Of a stretch of DNA of 64,000 nt, positions 26,408 to 34,805 are shown in pieces. The notes below the pieces were generated by a model. It ran no database searches and was not told where the DNA came from. It worked only from the letters and a program-made list of their open reading frames with translations. The translations under genes were made by a program, and so were the position numbers. This DNA comes from Paenisporosarcina sp. OV554 (GTDB taxonomy: Bacteria > Bacillota > Bacilli > Bacillales_A > Planococcaceae). Location of the stretch: contig NZ_QBUC01000013.1 in the NCBI RefSeq assembly GCF_003058165.1, positions 1 through 64,000 of the forward strand. The letters are read 5' to 3'. Every line of letters begins with the position of its first letter. Within the stretch, counting starts at the first letter, position 1.

Positions 26408-26634
26408 GATTAGATCCCCTTTCAAAATGTCCGTCTTAACGTAGTATGGATTTGAATAGCTATCTTCAAACCTCCTTCAACTGAATTCAAATTAATGTTT
26501 ATTTCAATATCTTAAATAAAAGATGGAAATTGAGTATTTGTGAAAAAGTCCGTTACGAATACTCACCAATTGTTATACTTACAAGTAGCAGCTCAATTAA
26601 TAATAGAAGAGCTTGAAAAAAGGATGGGAATGAC

Positions 26635-27588
26635 TTGAATCAACTAGCTCAAACAGGTGAGTTTATTTATACATACGCTTATACCCCAGACGAAGAATCT
26701 TTATGTCACCTAGAAATGCGTTCTTTTTTTGGAATAGATACTCATTCAAAAATACTCAAAAGCTCAATAGACATTAATCCAAGCAGAAGCCCATTTATGA
26801 AAGAGCGGATTGAAGTACTATTTGACGGCGATGAGCTAACGGATATTGTAAAGCAAGTGGAAGTAATTAAGATGAATAACACAACATTTAAAGTGATTTT
26901 TGTCAAAATTAATGATTTGGCAACTGCGAAAAAAGTGGAATACCAACAAAAACGTGATATTGAGCGTGACATTGGCATGATCATTGAAGGGGAAGCAGAT
27001 GTTCATCATCCGGATGTCACATTTGGTCTAGTACCGTTCGATGGTCGATGGTATTTCGGGAAATATATGAAAAGTGAACCAGTATGGTTGCGTCATTTGA
27101 AAAAGCCTCGTGAATATTCAACCGCACTTAGTACGCGTGTCGCTCGAGCAGTAGCAAATATTGCAGTCCCTATCCCTGAAGGTGTTAAAGCAATCGACCC
27201 TTGTTGCGGGATAGGCACGGTATTAGTTGAAGCCCTTTCAATGGGAATTGATATAGTAGGCCGTGATATTAATCCGCTCGTGGTGTTAGGTTCGCGTGAA
27301 AATATTGCCCATTTTGGATTGACTGGAGAAGTAGACCTTGGTCCAATAGCGGAAGTGACGAAGAACTATGATGCGACAATTATTGATATGCCTTACAATC
27401 TCTACACGCATGCTACCCCCGAAGATCAGCTTTCGATTCTCAAGAACGCTCGACCCTTTTCGAAGAAATTAGTCGTGGTTACGATTGATAATATTGACCA
27501 TATGATTATAGAAGCAGGGTTTAACATAATCGACAGATGTGTTGCGAAAAAAGGGATATTTTCGAGAGAAATTCTTGTGTGTAAGTAA
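26635..27588 (+). CDS. TRM11-like RNA methyltransferase
   Basis: A 317-residue protein with an N-terminal RNA-binding part (THUMP-like region about 50-150) and a C-terminal Rossmann-fold SAM methyltransferase. Motif I is D-P-C-C-G-I-G-T-V-L-V-E-A at about residue 189, and the catalytic motif IV is D-M-P-Y-N-L at 251, an N/D-P-P-Y-type loop used for exocyclic amine methylation of guanine. Family knowledge points to tRNA N2-guanosine methylation; the exact site is not known from sequence. TTG start at 26635 follows AAAGGATGGG. Confidence 0.75.
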   Translation: MNQLAQTGEFIYTYAYTPDEESLCHLEMRSFFGIDTHSKILKSSIDINPSRSPFMKERIEVLFDGDELTDIVKQVEVIKMNNTTFKVIFVKINDLATAKKVEYQQKRDIERDIGMIIEGEADVHHPDVTFGLVPFDGRWYFGKYMKSEPVWLRHLKKPREYSTALSTRVARAVANIAVPIPEGVKAIDPCCGIGTVLVEALSMGIDIVGRDINPLVVLGSRENIAHFGLTGEVDLGPIAEVTKNYDATIIDMPYNLYTHATPEDQLSILKNARPFSKKLVVVTIDNIDHMIIEAGFNIIDRCVAKKGIFSREILVCK

Positions 27589-27649
27589 CTCATCTTGATA
27601 TAGAAACTGGGAGTCTTTTCAGTTGATTAAATATGAAAAGGTGATGACA

Positions 27650-28123
27650 TTGGGGAAAAGTAGAATTAAAATGAAGTGTAAACTTGAAAAACAACTGATT
27701 TCCACTACTTTTCACCTTAAACCCATTACACAACAAGACATCATGAAAGTAGCTGCTACGATGTTAGAAGCTTATGAAGGTACGGTCGATCAACAAGAGG
27801 ACACGTTGCAAGAAGCCATTCTTGAGGTGAACAAAATAATAAAAGACGGTTATGGTCCGTTTATAGCCGAAGCTTCTTATTGGATTGAAATGAATAACGA
27901 AGCGGCTGCTGTGATTTGCATCAATCTGTGGGACAAAAAACCGTTAATAACGGAAATTTACACAGGAAAAAAATTTCTTCATCAAGGAATGGCGAGTACG
28001 TTAATTACAAAGAGCATGAATACGCTAAAACTCATGGGGTATGATGAATTGATTCTAAATGTAACAGCTGAAAATTCGGATGCCCTACATTTATATAAAA
28101 AATTAGGTTTTGTGCAGGGGTAA
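27650..28123 (+). CDS. GNAT-family N-acetyltransferase
   Basis: A single GNAT domain of 157 residues. The acetyl-CoA region reads L-I-T-E-I-Y-T-G-K-K-F-L-H-Q-G-M-A-S-T-L-I, followed by L-N-V-T-A-E-N-S-D-A-L-H-L-Y-K-K-L-G-F, the typical motif B with the conserved tyrosine. The TTG at 27650 has AAGGTGATG just upstream and is preferred; a TTG at 27623 with GGGAG at good distance would add nine residues and cannot be excluded. Substrate unknown. Confidence 0.8.
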   Translation: MGKSRIKMKCKLEKQLISTTFHLKPITQQDIMKVAATMLEAYEGTVDQQEDTLQEAILEVNKIIKDGYGPFIAEASYWIEMNNEAAAVICINLWDKKPLITEIYTGKKFLHQGMASTLITKSMNTLKLMGYDELILNVTAENSDALHLYKKLGFVQG

Positions 28124-28163
28124 TTCTTTTAACAATTGAACTATCTAGGAAAGGAGGAGTTAC

Positions 28164-28559
28164 ATGTTAATCGATTGGAATGAATTTAATATAATCGCCA
28201 TAATCGTTGGTGGCTTATTGTACATGGTATATGGGGGGATTTACTACTCTGTGAGACTAGGAGGAGATAAACATCCAGAGAAGAAACAAAATGAAGTAGA
28301 AGGACCAATGAAATACGTTATTTCTGTGGTAGTTGCATTTATAAGCTCATTTATTATGGCTGTTTTTGTACAAGCTACTGGGTCTAAAGGAATTGGAGCA
28401 GGTATGCTCATTGGATTTATGGTAGGTCTCATTATTACTCTTGTGTACTTGAAAAATAGATTATTTGGTCTTATGACAAAGCAATCATTCATGATTGCAG
28501 TCGGTGATCATCTAATTATCTTTACTTTGCTAGGTGCCTTGCACGGTTGGTTGATGTAA
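28164..28559 (+). CDS. DUF1761-like four-TM membrane protein
   Basis: A 131-residue protein with four hydrophobic helices (about 9-28, 50-70, 77-96, 107-129). The start of helix 1 followed by Y-G-G-I-Y-Y-S and the small-residue-rich helices resemble DUF1761 proteins, whose function is unknown. AAGGAGG lies 8 bases before the ATG, and a strong terminator follows the stop at 28573. It starts 40 bases after the acetyltransferase, possibly in the same transcript. Confidence 0.6.
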   Translation: MLIDWNEFNIIAIIVGGLLYMVYGGIYYSVRLGGDKHPEKKQNEVEGPMKYVISVVVAFISSFIMAVFVQATGSKGIGAGMLIGFMVGLIITLVYLKNRLFGLMTKQSFMIAVGDHLIIFTLLGALHGWLM

Positions 28560-28572
28560 GCAGGATAATAGG

Positions 28573-28602
28573 GCATCTTCTCATACCGAGAAGATGCTTT
28601 TA
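28573..28602 (+). terminator. Rho-independent terminator
   Basis: GCATCTTCTC (28573-28582), loop ATACC, GAGAAGATGC (28588-28597), then TTTT. Perfect 10-bp stem. Confidence 0.9.
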
Positions 28603-28607
28603 CCAAT

Positions 28608-28668
28608 TTAATATTTTCTCATCGATGGTTTTCGACCATTCGTTTATTTTTTCGACTATTTCTCAAAT
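28608..28668. repeat. Intergenic 21-nt repeat array, locus D (about 3 units)
   Basis: Units of about 20-21 bases: TTTTCTCATCGATGG, TTTTCGACCATTCGTTTAT and TTTTTCGACTATTTCTCAAA. The second unit matches the TTTCCGACCATTCAACTTA units of the array at 46111-46217, so the two loci belong to one repeat family. Confidence 0.5.
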
Positions 28669-28734
28669 TCTTCCGTTCTACGTAAGGCTTGGGATTCAGA
28701 AAGAAATTGCTCTGTTTAGAAAGAAGGAATTCCT

Positions 28735-29877
28735 TTGATTTTTATGTATGTTTTACTGGTAGTGGCATTTATCGATATGTTTTCACAGCTACCCGTAATT
28801 GCGCCTTTTGCTACAAGTTTAGGTGCTGCACCGATAATAGTAGGCTCGGTAATCGCGGTATATTCATTCTCCAATATGTTAGGAAATGTGTTGTCGGGAA
28901 TTTGGGTAGATAAGTTTGGGTCAAAGCGTATTTTAGCTAGCAGTTTGATTCTAGCTGGTGGACTCGTTTTCTTTTATACATACGTTACTAATCCATCTCA
29001 ACTATTAGCCATACGGTTTTTTCATGGATTTGCGGCTGGGTTTATCGTGCCCGCCGCATTTGCTGCGATTGGACGAAATGACGATACAGAATCTAATGGC
29101 AAAAAGATGTCTCATTCAGGAGCTGCCATCGGAATAGCAGCAATAATTGGTCCTGCAATGGGAGCAATCATTAGCAGTAGATTTGGTATTGAATGGTTAT
29201 TTTACTTCATTTCTGTAGCCTTGATTTTAGTTGGATTCATTTCTCTCGTATTGATTACATCTAAACCACCTGGGGTGAAGGAATCAAACATACAAGAAGT
29301 GTCGGGATTTGCTTTTATAAAAAAACCTGATATTCAATTTGCTTATATCGCTATTTTCTTGTTGCTTCTTATGCAAGGTTTACTTACTTATGCTATGCCT
29401 TTGAAAGTGGAAGAGCTTAATCTAGCGCAAGAAATGACAGGTATATTCTTAAGTGTATTTGGCATTGTGGCTATTCTCTTTTTCATACTGCCTTCTAATC
29501 GGATGTTTGATCGAATCAATAATCGTAAATTAATGTTTAGTGGATTGTTCATCGTTTCTTTATCTGTTTTCGGTTTGGGTCTTTCAACATCTTCAAGTGA
29601 ATTATTTATATCCATGATTTTCTATGGGATTGGTTTTGCCTTATTATTTCCTTCCACGAGTGCAACGATTATGAAAGGTACAAACTCTCAAAATCGAGGG
29701 AAAGCATTCGGCATTTATTACGCTTGTTTTTCATTAGGTGTCATTTCGGGGTCGTTTATAGCTGGACTTCTTGGAACATCCGCCATGTTAATTTTTACAG
29801 TAGGGGCTGCCATTGTTTTTATTAGTGGCATACTAATGTTTTTGAATTGGAAACAGATACTAAGTAATAGTTCCTGA
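28735..29877 (+). CDS. MFS transporter (drug/metabolite efflux type)
   Basis: A 380-residue protein with twelve predicted transmembrane helices. Loop 2-3 carries the MFS motif A (G-I-W-V-D-K-F-G-S-K-R), helix 4 has F-F-H-G-F-A-A-G-F and helix 5 the antiporter-type G-A-A-I-G-I-A-A-I-I-G-P-A-M-G motif C. The latter indicates a drug:H+ antiporter rather than an uptake permease. Substrate cannot be read from sequence. TTG start at 28735 after AAGAAGGAA. The upstream gap carries repeat units rather than a clear promoter. Confidence 0.88.
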   Translation: MIFMYVLLVVAFIDMFSQLPVIAPFATSLGAAPIIVGSVIAVYSFSNMLGNVLSGIWVDKFGSKRILASSLILAGGLVFFYTYVTNPSQLLAIRFFHGFAAGFIVPAAFAAIGRNDDTESNGKKMSHSGAAIGIAAIIGPAMGAIISSRFGIEWLFYFISVALILVGFISLVLITSKPPGVKESNIQEVSGFAFIKKPDIQFAYIAIFLLLLMQGLLTYAMPLKVEELNLAQEMTGIFLSVFGIVAILFFILPSNRMFDRINNRKLMFSGLFIVSLSVFGLGLSTSSSELFISMIFYGIGFALLFPSTSATIMKGTNSQNRGKAFGIYYACFSLGVISGSFIAGLLGTSAMLIFTVGAAIVFISGILMFLNWKQILSNSS

Positions 29878-29960
29878 GGGATGAGGCAGGTCAATTTTCT
29901 GAACATCGTGTTATGCTTATGGGAGAAACCATGTTCATTGATACAGAAGGAGTGATTTAG

Positions 29961-30275
29961 TTGAATTGTCCAGTATGTGATAATGTTCGAATGAGAGAAG
30001 TCGAAAAAGAAAATGTGATGATTGATGTTTGTCCAGATTGTAAAGGTGTTTGGCTTGATCGTGGAGAACTAGAAAAAATTACACAAGGTTTAAAAGAAGA
30101 TCAAAAATCTTTTAGTCAGTCATACGAAAATGATAATCGTCCATATAGAGACGATCGAGATAAAAGAAATGATTATGATAGAGGATACGATTCTAAGTAT
30201 TCAAAAGACGGATATCCACCAAAACACAAGCGAAAAAAATCAATGACCGACATTCTCGGTGATTTATTAGGATAA
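29961..30275 (+). CDS. zf-TFIIB domain protein
   Basis: A 104-residue protein. Residues 1-42 form a TFIIB-type zinc ribbon with C-P-V-C at 3-6 and C-P-D-C at about 24-27, followed by K-G-V-W-L-D-R-G-E-L-E, the hallmark of this family. The rest is a very hydrophilic Arg/Asp/Tyr-rich segment and a basic K-H-K-R-K-K stretch. Function in bacteria is unknown. TTG start at 29961 follows AAGGAGTG. Confidence 0.85.
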   Translation: MNCPVCDNVRMREVEKENVMIDVCPDCKGVWLDRGELEKITQGLKEDQKSFSQSYENDNRPYRDDRDKRNDYDRGYDSKYSKDGYPPKHKRKKSMTDILGDLLG

Positions 30276-30293
30276 AATTTATAAATGAAATTC

Positions 30294-30325
30294 AAAAAGA
30301 CTTGTCGCGAGACAAGTCTTTTTAT
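30294..30325 (+). terminator. Rho-independent terminator, usable on both strands
   Basis: AAAAAGACTTGTC, loop GCGA, GACAAGTCTTTTT: perfect stem with A and T tracts on both sides. It ends the zinc-ribbon gene; the TetR gene converges from the right. Confidence 0.9.
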
Positions 30326-30403
30326 TATGTCGATAACATAGGTTTTTAAGTGGAATTCAAACAATTTCAGCTGAATGATAGCATTTTTTCCGGGTTTTCC
30401 TTA

Positions 30404-31237
30404 TTAAAACTTATAATAACCACGAAGCAAATAAGAAATCCATTTGCAATGAGGATGATTTCGGATATTTTCTAATAACCCTTTCACGATGGCTTGACTC
30501 AGCGTTGGTTCAATTAAATGTTGCTTTAGCAGGATTAACGATTCTTTTTCAATAGATTCTTCAATTTCCTCAATTTTCTGTTCCATGATGTCGAGGATTT
30601 GTTCCTTTGTCACTTCTTCATTCAACGGTTCATTGCCTATTTGGATCATCTCTTGTGAAATGAACGGGATGGTCGTATGTCTCGCAAGTAAATTTGTTTT
30701 TTCCACGAGCGATCGGGAAAGTAAATTCAAATCCACCGGTGCCTTCTGAAGTAAAAATAATTGTGAATAAATGCTGATAAATCCTTTAATGCAATACACC
30801 AGATCATATTTGGTATGTTCGACCTCTTCCCCATATACACGTTCAATCATTGACAAAATGGTCTTCTCGAACAATTTGTCATAGGCCCGCATTTTAATGA
30901 TGAAGTCCTTATTGAATGAATGGGTTTGCTCTTTCATTAGAACCTTGGTGAAATCTGAGTGTTTTTGAAAGGAATGGAACGTCGAGTAATAAAACTCATA
31001 GAACAGTTTTTCATCGTCTTCCGTGTTTGTGACTACATAGTCAGCATCCGCTGTGAACTGTATCATGAAATGGTCAATCAATGCTAAAATTAATTCGTCC
31101 TTGGACTTAAAAGATAAGTAAAAAGCCCCTTTTGAAATGCTGCAATAATCTGTTATCTGTTGTATGGAAGTCGCTTCAAAACCCTGTTTTGCAAAGAGTT
31201 CCAGTGATTTTTCCATAATTAGCTGTTTTTTATTCAT
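30404..31237 (-). CDS. TetR-family repressor of the adjacent RND pump
   Basis: A 277-residue TetR regulator. The N-terminal helix-turn-helix reads E-K-S-L-E-L-F-A-K-Q-G-F-E-A-T-S-I-Q-Q-I, then S-K-G-A-F-Y-L-S-F-K-S-K-D-E-L. The ligand domain is longer than usual (typical about 200 residues). The ATG at 31237 (M-N-K-K-Q-L) is chosen over a frame-extending TTG at 31273 that would overlap the operator; AGGAGCG lies upstream. It is divergent from the RND gene, as B. subtilis YerO is from YerP/SwrC. The operator at 31275-31288 is the expected target. Confidence 0.88.
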   Translation of the reverse strand: MNKKQLIMEKSLELFAKQGFEATSIQQITDYCSISKGAFYLSFKSKDELILALIDHFMIQFTADADYVVTNTEDDEKLFYEFYYSTFHSFQKHSDFTKVLMKEQTHSFNKDFIIKMRAYDKLFEKTILSMIERVYGEEVEHTKYDLVYCIKGFISIYSQLFLLQKAPVDLNLLSRSLVEKTNLLARHTTIPFISQEMIQIGNEPLNEEVTKEQILDIMEQKIEEIEESIEKESLILLKQHLIEPTLSQAIVKGLLENIRNHPHCKWISYLLRGYYKF

Positions 31238-31266
31238 TATATTTTTATCGCTCCTAGTTCCTATTG

Positions 31267-31295
31267 TTGACAATTGACCGATTGGTCATTATTAT
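31267..31295 (+). promoter_or_regulatory. Sigma-A promoter of the RND gene
   Basis: TTGACA at 31267-31272 (perfect -35), 17-base spacer, TATTAT at 31290-31295 (5/6 -10). The start codon of the pump is at 31338. Confidence 0.75.
31275..31288. promoter_or_regulatory. TetR-type operator inside the promoter spacer
   Basis: TGACC-GATT-GGTCA is a perfect 5+5 palindrome of the classic TetR-family form, sitting exactly between the -35 and -10 of the RND promoter and upstream of the divergent tetR start. Binding would block polymerase on the pump gene directly. Confidence 0.8.
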
Positions 31296-31337
31296 AAATA
31301 AATAAGATAGTAAAGTCAATTAGGGGTAGGTGTAAGA

Positions 31338-34300
31338 GTGAAAGGTTTAGTTAATTTTGTTCTTCATAATAAACTGGCAGTATGGTTACTAACCATTATC
31401 ATCACTGTAACAGGTATTTATTCGGGTACACGTATGAACATGGAGACAATTCCAGATATTTCGATTCCTTACTTAATGGTAATGGACGTATATCCTGGCG
31501 CAACTCCCGAGAAAGTAATGGAAGACGTGTCCATGCCTTTGGAAAAAGCGGTGGAAAACCTTGAAGGTGTGAAAGCCGTCTTTTCGAATTCATATTCAAA
31601 TATGGCAAATCTTCAAGTGGAATACGAGTACGGTGTAAATATGGACGAGGCGAATCGTGAATTGAAATCTGCGCTGGAAGCAGTGACTTTGCCTGAAGGG
31701 GCACAAAAGCCGACAGTTACGGCAATTAGCATGAACATGATGCCAGTTGCTGCGTTGAGTATAGCCAGTACGACAGAGGATATTGTTGAATTAACGTCAA
31801 CAGTAGAAGAAATCATACTTCCGAAAATCGAAAAGATTAATGGTGTAGCTTCTGCAACCATTGCGGGACAGCATATTAAAGAAGTACAACTTACTTACAA
31901 TAAAGCTAAGATGGCTGAACTTGGCTTGACTGAAGACTCTGTTAAGCAAGTGATTCAGGTAAGTGACCTATCAGTTTCCCTTGGTCTTTACGAGTTTGAA
32001 GAAGGTGAAGAAGCGGTAGCTGTAGACGGCAAATTCATGACAGCCGATGAATTGAAGGAAATGCTTATTCCTTTAACACCATCGGAAAAAAATACATCAC
32101 CATTTGTGAAACTGAGCGAAATCGCGACGATTGAAGAAGTCGGGAAAGTTCAATCAGTTTCACGTACAAACGGCGAAGAAGCCATTTCAATACAAATTGT
32201 AAAAGGGCAACAAGCTAATACGGTTGATGTCGTAAACGCTGTGAAAGAGTTAATGGAAGAAGAAGAGAAAAGTATCGATGGTCTTGTTATAGATGTATCA
32301 CTTGACCAAGGTGCACCAATTGAAGCCTCGGTTACAACGATGATTGAAAAAGCGTTATTCGGTGGTTTGATTGCCGTATTGATCATCCTTTTATTCCTGC
32401 GTGATTTCAAATCAACCATCATTTCAATCGTATCGATTCCAGTCTCGATTTTCATGGCATTAATGGTGTTGAACTGGATGAATATTACGCTCAATATCAT
32501 GACACTCGGTGCGATAACGGTCGCCATCGGTCGTGTTATTGATGACTCCATTGTGGTCGTTGAAAATATTTATCGACGTTTACATCTGAAAGATGAGAAA
32601 TTGACGGGTCGTGCCCTTGTTCGTGAAGCAACAATTGAAATGTTCAAACCAATCCTTTCATCGACATTGGTAACAGTTGCGGTATTCGCACCACTTATCT
32701 TCGTTGGTGGAATGGTTGGCGAGTTGTTCATGCCGTTCGCATTAACAATGACGTTTGCGCTTGTGGCCTCATTGATTGTTGCGATTACGATCGTTCCTGC
32801 ATTATCGCACTTCTTGTTCAAGAAGAAATTATATAGTGAAAAGAATGCAAGCAGTCATAAAGAGTCTGGGAAACTATCCCACTGGTATAAAGGCGTCCTT
32901 GGATGGACACTTAACCACAAAATCATCACTTCCATCCTTGCCATTGCTCTATTAGGGGGGAGCTTGGCGTTGACGCCATTGATCGGCTTCAGCTTCATGG
33001 GTAGTGAAGAAGAAAAAGTGATGTACTTGACCTACACGCCTGAAGCTGGTGAGCTGATGGATGATACCTTGGCAAACATTGAAGTCGTGGAAGAAGAAAT
33101 GCTGAAACATGCAGATATTGATATCGTTCAGTTATCACTAACCGAAAGCGGCGATCAAATGTCCGCGATGATGGGTGGCGGTGGAGGCGGTGCATTAATG
33201 TACCTAATCTTCGACCCTGAAATGGATGACTTCCCTGGAGCACGCGAAAAAATTGAGGAATATGTGTTTAACATCGGTCAGACGGGCGAATGGAAGAGCC
33301 AAAGCTTCACGTCCACGTCGATGGCTTCAAATGAAGTGAGTTACACATTTAACAGTGAAGATTTAGATAAACTGAATGAAGCTGTTGTTATGGTGGAAGA
33401 AGTCATGAAAGAAAATGACGGACTGGAAGAAGTTTCCTCAAGCTCAGAGGATGCATATGTTGAACATACGTTCAAAGTAGAACAAGATGAATTATTGCAG
33501 TATGGATTGACAACGGGCCAAATCGTCATGATGTTAAGCCCGACGACGACACAGGAAGTATTGACAACGGTTGAAAAAGACGGGGACTCATTAGATGTAA
33601 TCGTTCAGCAGGAAAAAGCTGCACAACCGAAATCAATCGATGATATCCTGGCTACCGAAGTACCGACAGCACTTGGTACAACAGTGCCACTTTCAGAACT
33701 AGTAACAGTTGAAAAAGGGACAACGATGAACACCCTCGCACGTAGTAAAGGTGAATACTACGCAACCGTTTCAGGAACAATTCTTGGCGAAGATATTTCA
33801 AAAGCGACATCTGAAGTCGATAAAGCAATTGATAAATTGGATTTACCTAAAGGAGTTACAATCGATGTTGCTGGTGCAGCAGCTGATATGACTGAAACGT
33901 TCACGCAACTTGGTTTGGCAATGCTTGCGGCAATCGCAATCGTGTATTTCATCCTTGTTGTAACGTTCCGTGAAGGTGTAGCACCATTCGCGATCCTGTT
34001 CTCGTTGCCATTTGCGGTAATCGGTTCATTCGTCGGTCTATGGATCGCTGGTGAAACAATTTCTGTATCGGTCATGATGGGGTTATTAATGTTAATTGGT
34101 ATCGTTGTAACGAACGCCATCGTACTTGTAGACCGTATTATTCATATGGAACGTGATGGTATGACTATGCGTGAAGCGATTCTAGAAGCAGGAGCTACAC
34201 GTCTACGTCCAATCCTAATGACAGCATTGGCAACTATCGGTGCGTTAATTCCATTAGCAATTGGATCAGGTGGTGGTGGTTTAATCTCGAAAGGTCTTGG

Positions 34301-34421
34301 TATTACAGTAATCGGTGGTTTAACAAGTTCAACGTTATTAACATTAATTGTTGTTCCAATCGTTTATGAAGTATTATCTAAGCTATTCAAAAAAAATCGT
34401 AAAGAAGTAGAAGAAAACTAA
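31338..34421 (+). CDS. RND-family efflux transporter (SwrC/AcrB-like)
   Basis: A 1027-residue inner-membrane proton-driven efflux pump of the HAE/AcrB superfamily, with two repeats each of one helix, a large extracytoplasmic porter domain and five more helices. N-terminal motif T-R-M-N-M-E-T-I-P-D-I-S is family-typical. Proton-relay aspartates are D402 and D403 in helix 4 (G-R-V-I-D-D-S-I-V-V-V-E-N). A glycine-rich G-G-G-G-G-G segment in the porter domain is unusual and likely flexible. Partner and context match B. subtilis SwrC (YerP), which exports surfactin and acriflavine. GTG start with AGGTG just upstream. No membrane-fusion protein gene is adjacent. Confidence 0.9.
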   Translation: MKGLVNFVLHNKLAVWLLTIIITVTGIYSGTRMNMETIPDISIPYLMVMDVYPGATPEKVMEDVSMPLEKAVENLEGVKAVFSNSYSNMANLQVEYEYGVNMDEANRELKSALEAVTLPEGAQKPTVTAISMNMMPVAALSIASTTEDIVELTSTVEEIILPKIEKINGVASATIAGQHIKEVQLTYNKAKMAELGLTEDSVKQVIQVSDLSVSLGLYEFEEGEEAVAVDGKFMTADELKEMLIPLTPSEKNTSPFVKLSEIATIEEVGKVQSVSRTNGEEAISIQIVKGQQANTVDVVNAVKELMEEEEKSIDGLVIDVSLDQGAPIEASVTTMIEKALFGGLIAVLIILLFLRDFKSTIISIVSIPVSIFMALMVLNWMNITLNIMTLGAITVAIGRVIDDSIVVVENIYRRLHLKDEKLTGRALVREATIEMFKPILSSTLVTVAVFAPLIFVGGMVGELFMPFALTMTFALVASLIVAITIVPALSHFLFKKKLYSEKNASSHKESGKLSHWYKGVLGWTLNHKIITSILAIALLGGSLALTPLIGFSFMGSEEEKVMYLTYTPEAGELMDDTLANIEVVEEEMLKHADIDIVQLSLTESGDQMSAMMGGGGGGALMYLIFDPEMDDFPGAREKIEEYVFNIGQTGEWKSQSFTSTSMASNEVSYTFNSEDLDKLNEAVVMVEEVMKENDGLEEVSSSSEDAYVEHTFKVEQDELLQYGLTTGQIVMMLSPTTTQEVLTTVEKDGDSLDVIVQQEKAAQPKSIDDILATEVPTALGTTVPLSELVTVEKGTTMNTLARSKGEYYATVSGTILGEDISKATSEVDKAIDKLDLPKGVTIDVAGAAADMTETFTQLGLAMLAAIAIVYFILVVTFREGVAPFAILFSLPFAVIGSFVGLWIAGETISVSVMMGLLMLIGIVVTNAIVLVDRIIHMERDGMTMREAILEAGATRLRPILMTALATIGALIPLAIGSGGGGLISKGLGITVIGGLTSSTLLTLIVVPIVYEVLSKLFKKNRKEVEEN

Positions 34422-34428
34422 TGAGATT

Positions 34429-34467
34429 AGCCCTACAAGTTGATACCTCATCTTGTGGGGCTTTTTG
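34429..34467 (+). terminator. Rho-independent terminator of the RND gene
   Basis: AGCCCTACAAG and CTTGTGGGGCT pair around TTGATACCTCAT, followed by TTTTT. Confidence 0.85.
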
Positions 34468-34470
34468 TAT

Positions 34471-34710
34471 AAGGCTCTGTTAAATGATGTTGTTGATAGT
34501 AAGCGATTCTGCTGAAAACCTCTGCTCCTGTTTCTCTTTCTGTTTCTGCATCACTGCGCTAGCTTCGAAACATGAAAGTACGTTGCATCACTGCGCTAGC
34601 TTCATCTCAAAGATAAGGGCCAAACTACTTTTGCTCTTATCTTTCCTGCGGAAAGGGAGCAGATTCTCTCTTTTTTATAAAAAATCAACAGTAAAAGTTA
34701 ACAGGGCCTA
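34471..34710. mobile_element. 240-bp MITE-like element
   Basis: Ends AAGGCTCTGTTAA (34471-) and TTAACAGGGCCTA (-34710) are imperfect terminal inverted repeats; similarity extends inward to GTTGAT about 22-26 bases from each tip. GTAT lies directly outside both ends (34467-34470 and 34711-34714), a possible 4-bp target duplication. Inside, TGCATCACTGCGCTAGCTTC occurs twice, about 40 bases apart. There is no transposase; the interior is mostly non-coding. Confidence 0.6.
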
Positions 34711-34742
34711 GTATAAAGATAGGTTAAAGGCCGATTAAAGCC

Positions 34743-34785
34743 AAAAGGTGCAGAAGGAGAACGACTATCCTTCTGCACCTTTTTA
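34743..34785 (-). terminator. Bidirectional terminator, ends the PhoD-like gene
   Basis: AAAAGGTGCAGAAGG (34743-34757) pairs with CCTTCTGCACCTTTT (34769-34783); A and T tracts on both sides allow use on either strand. Confidence 0.85.
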
Positions 34786-34805
34786 TATGAATAATCGAAA
34801 ATCTA

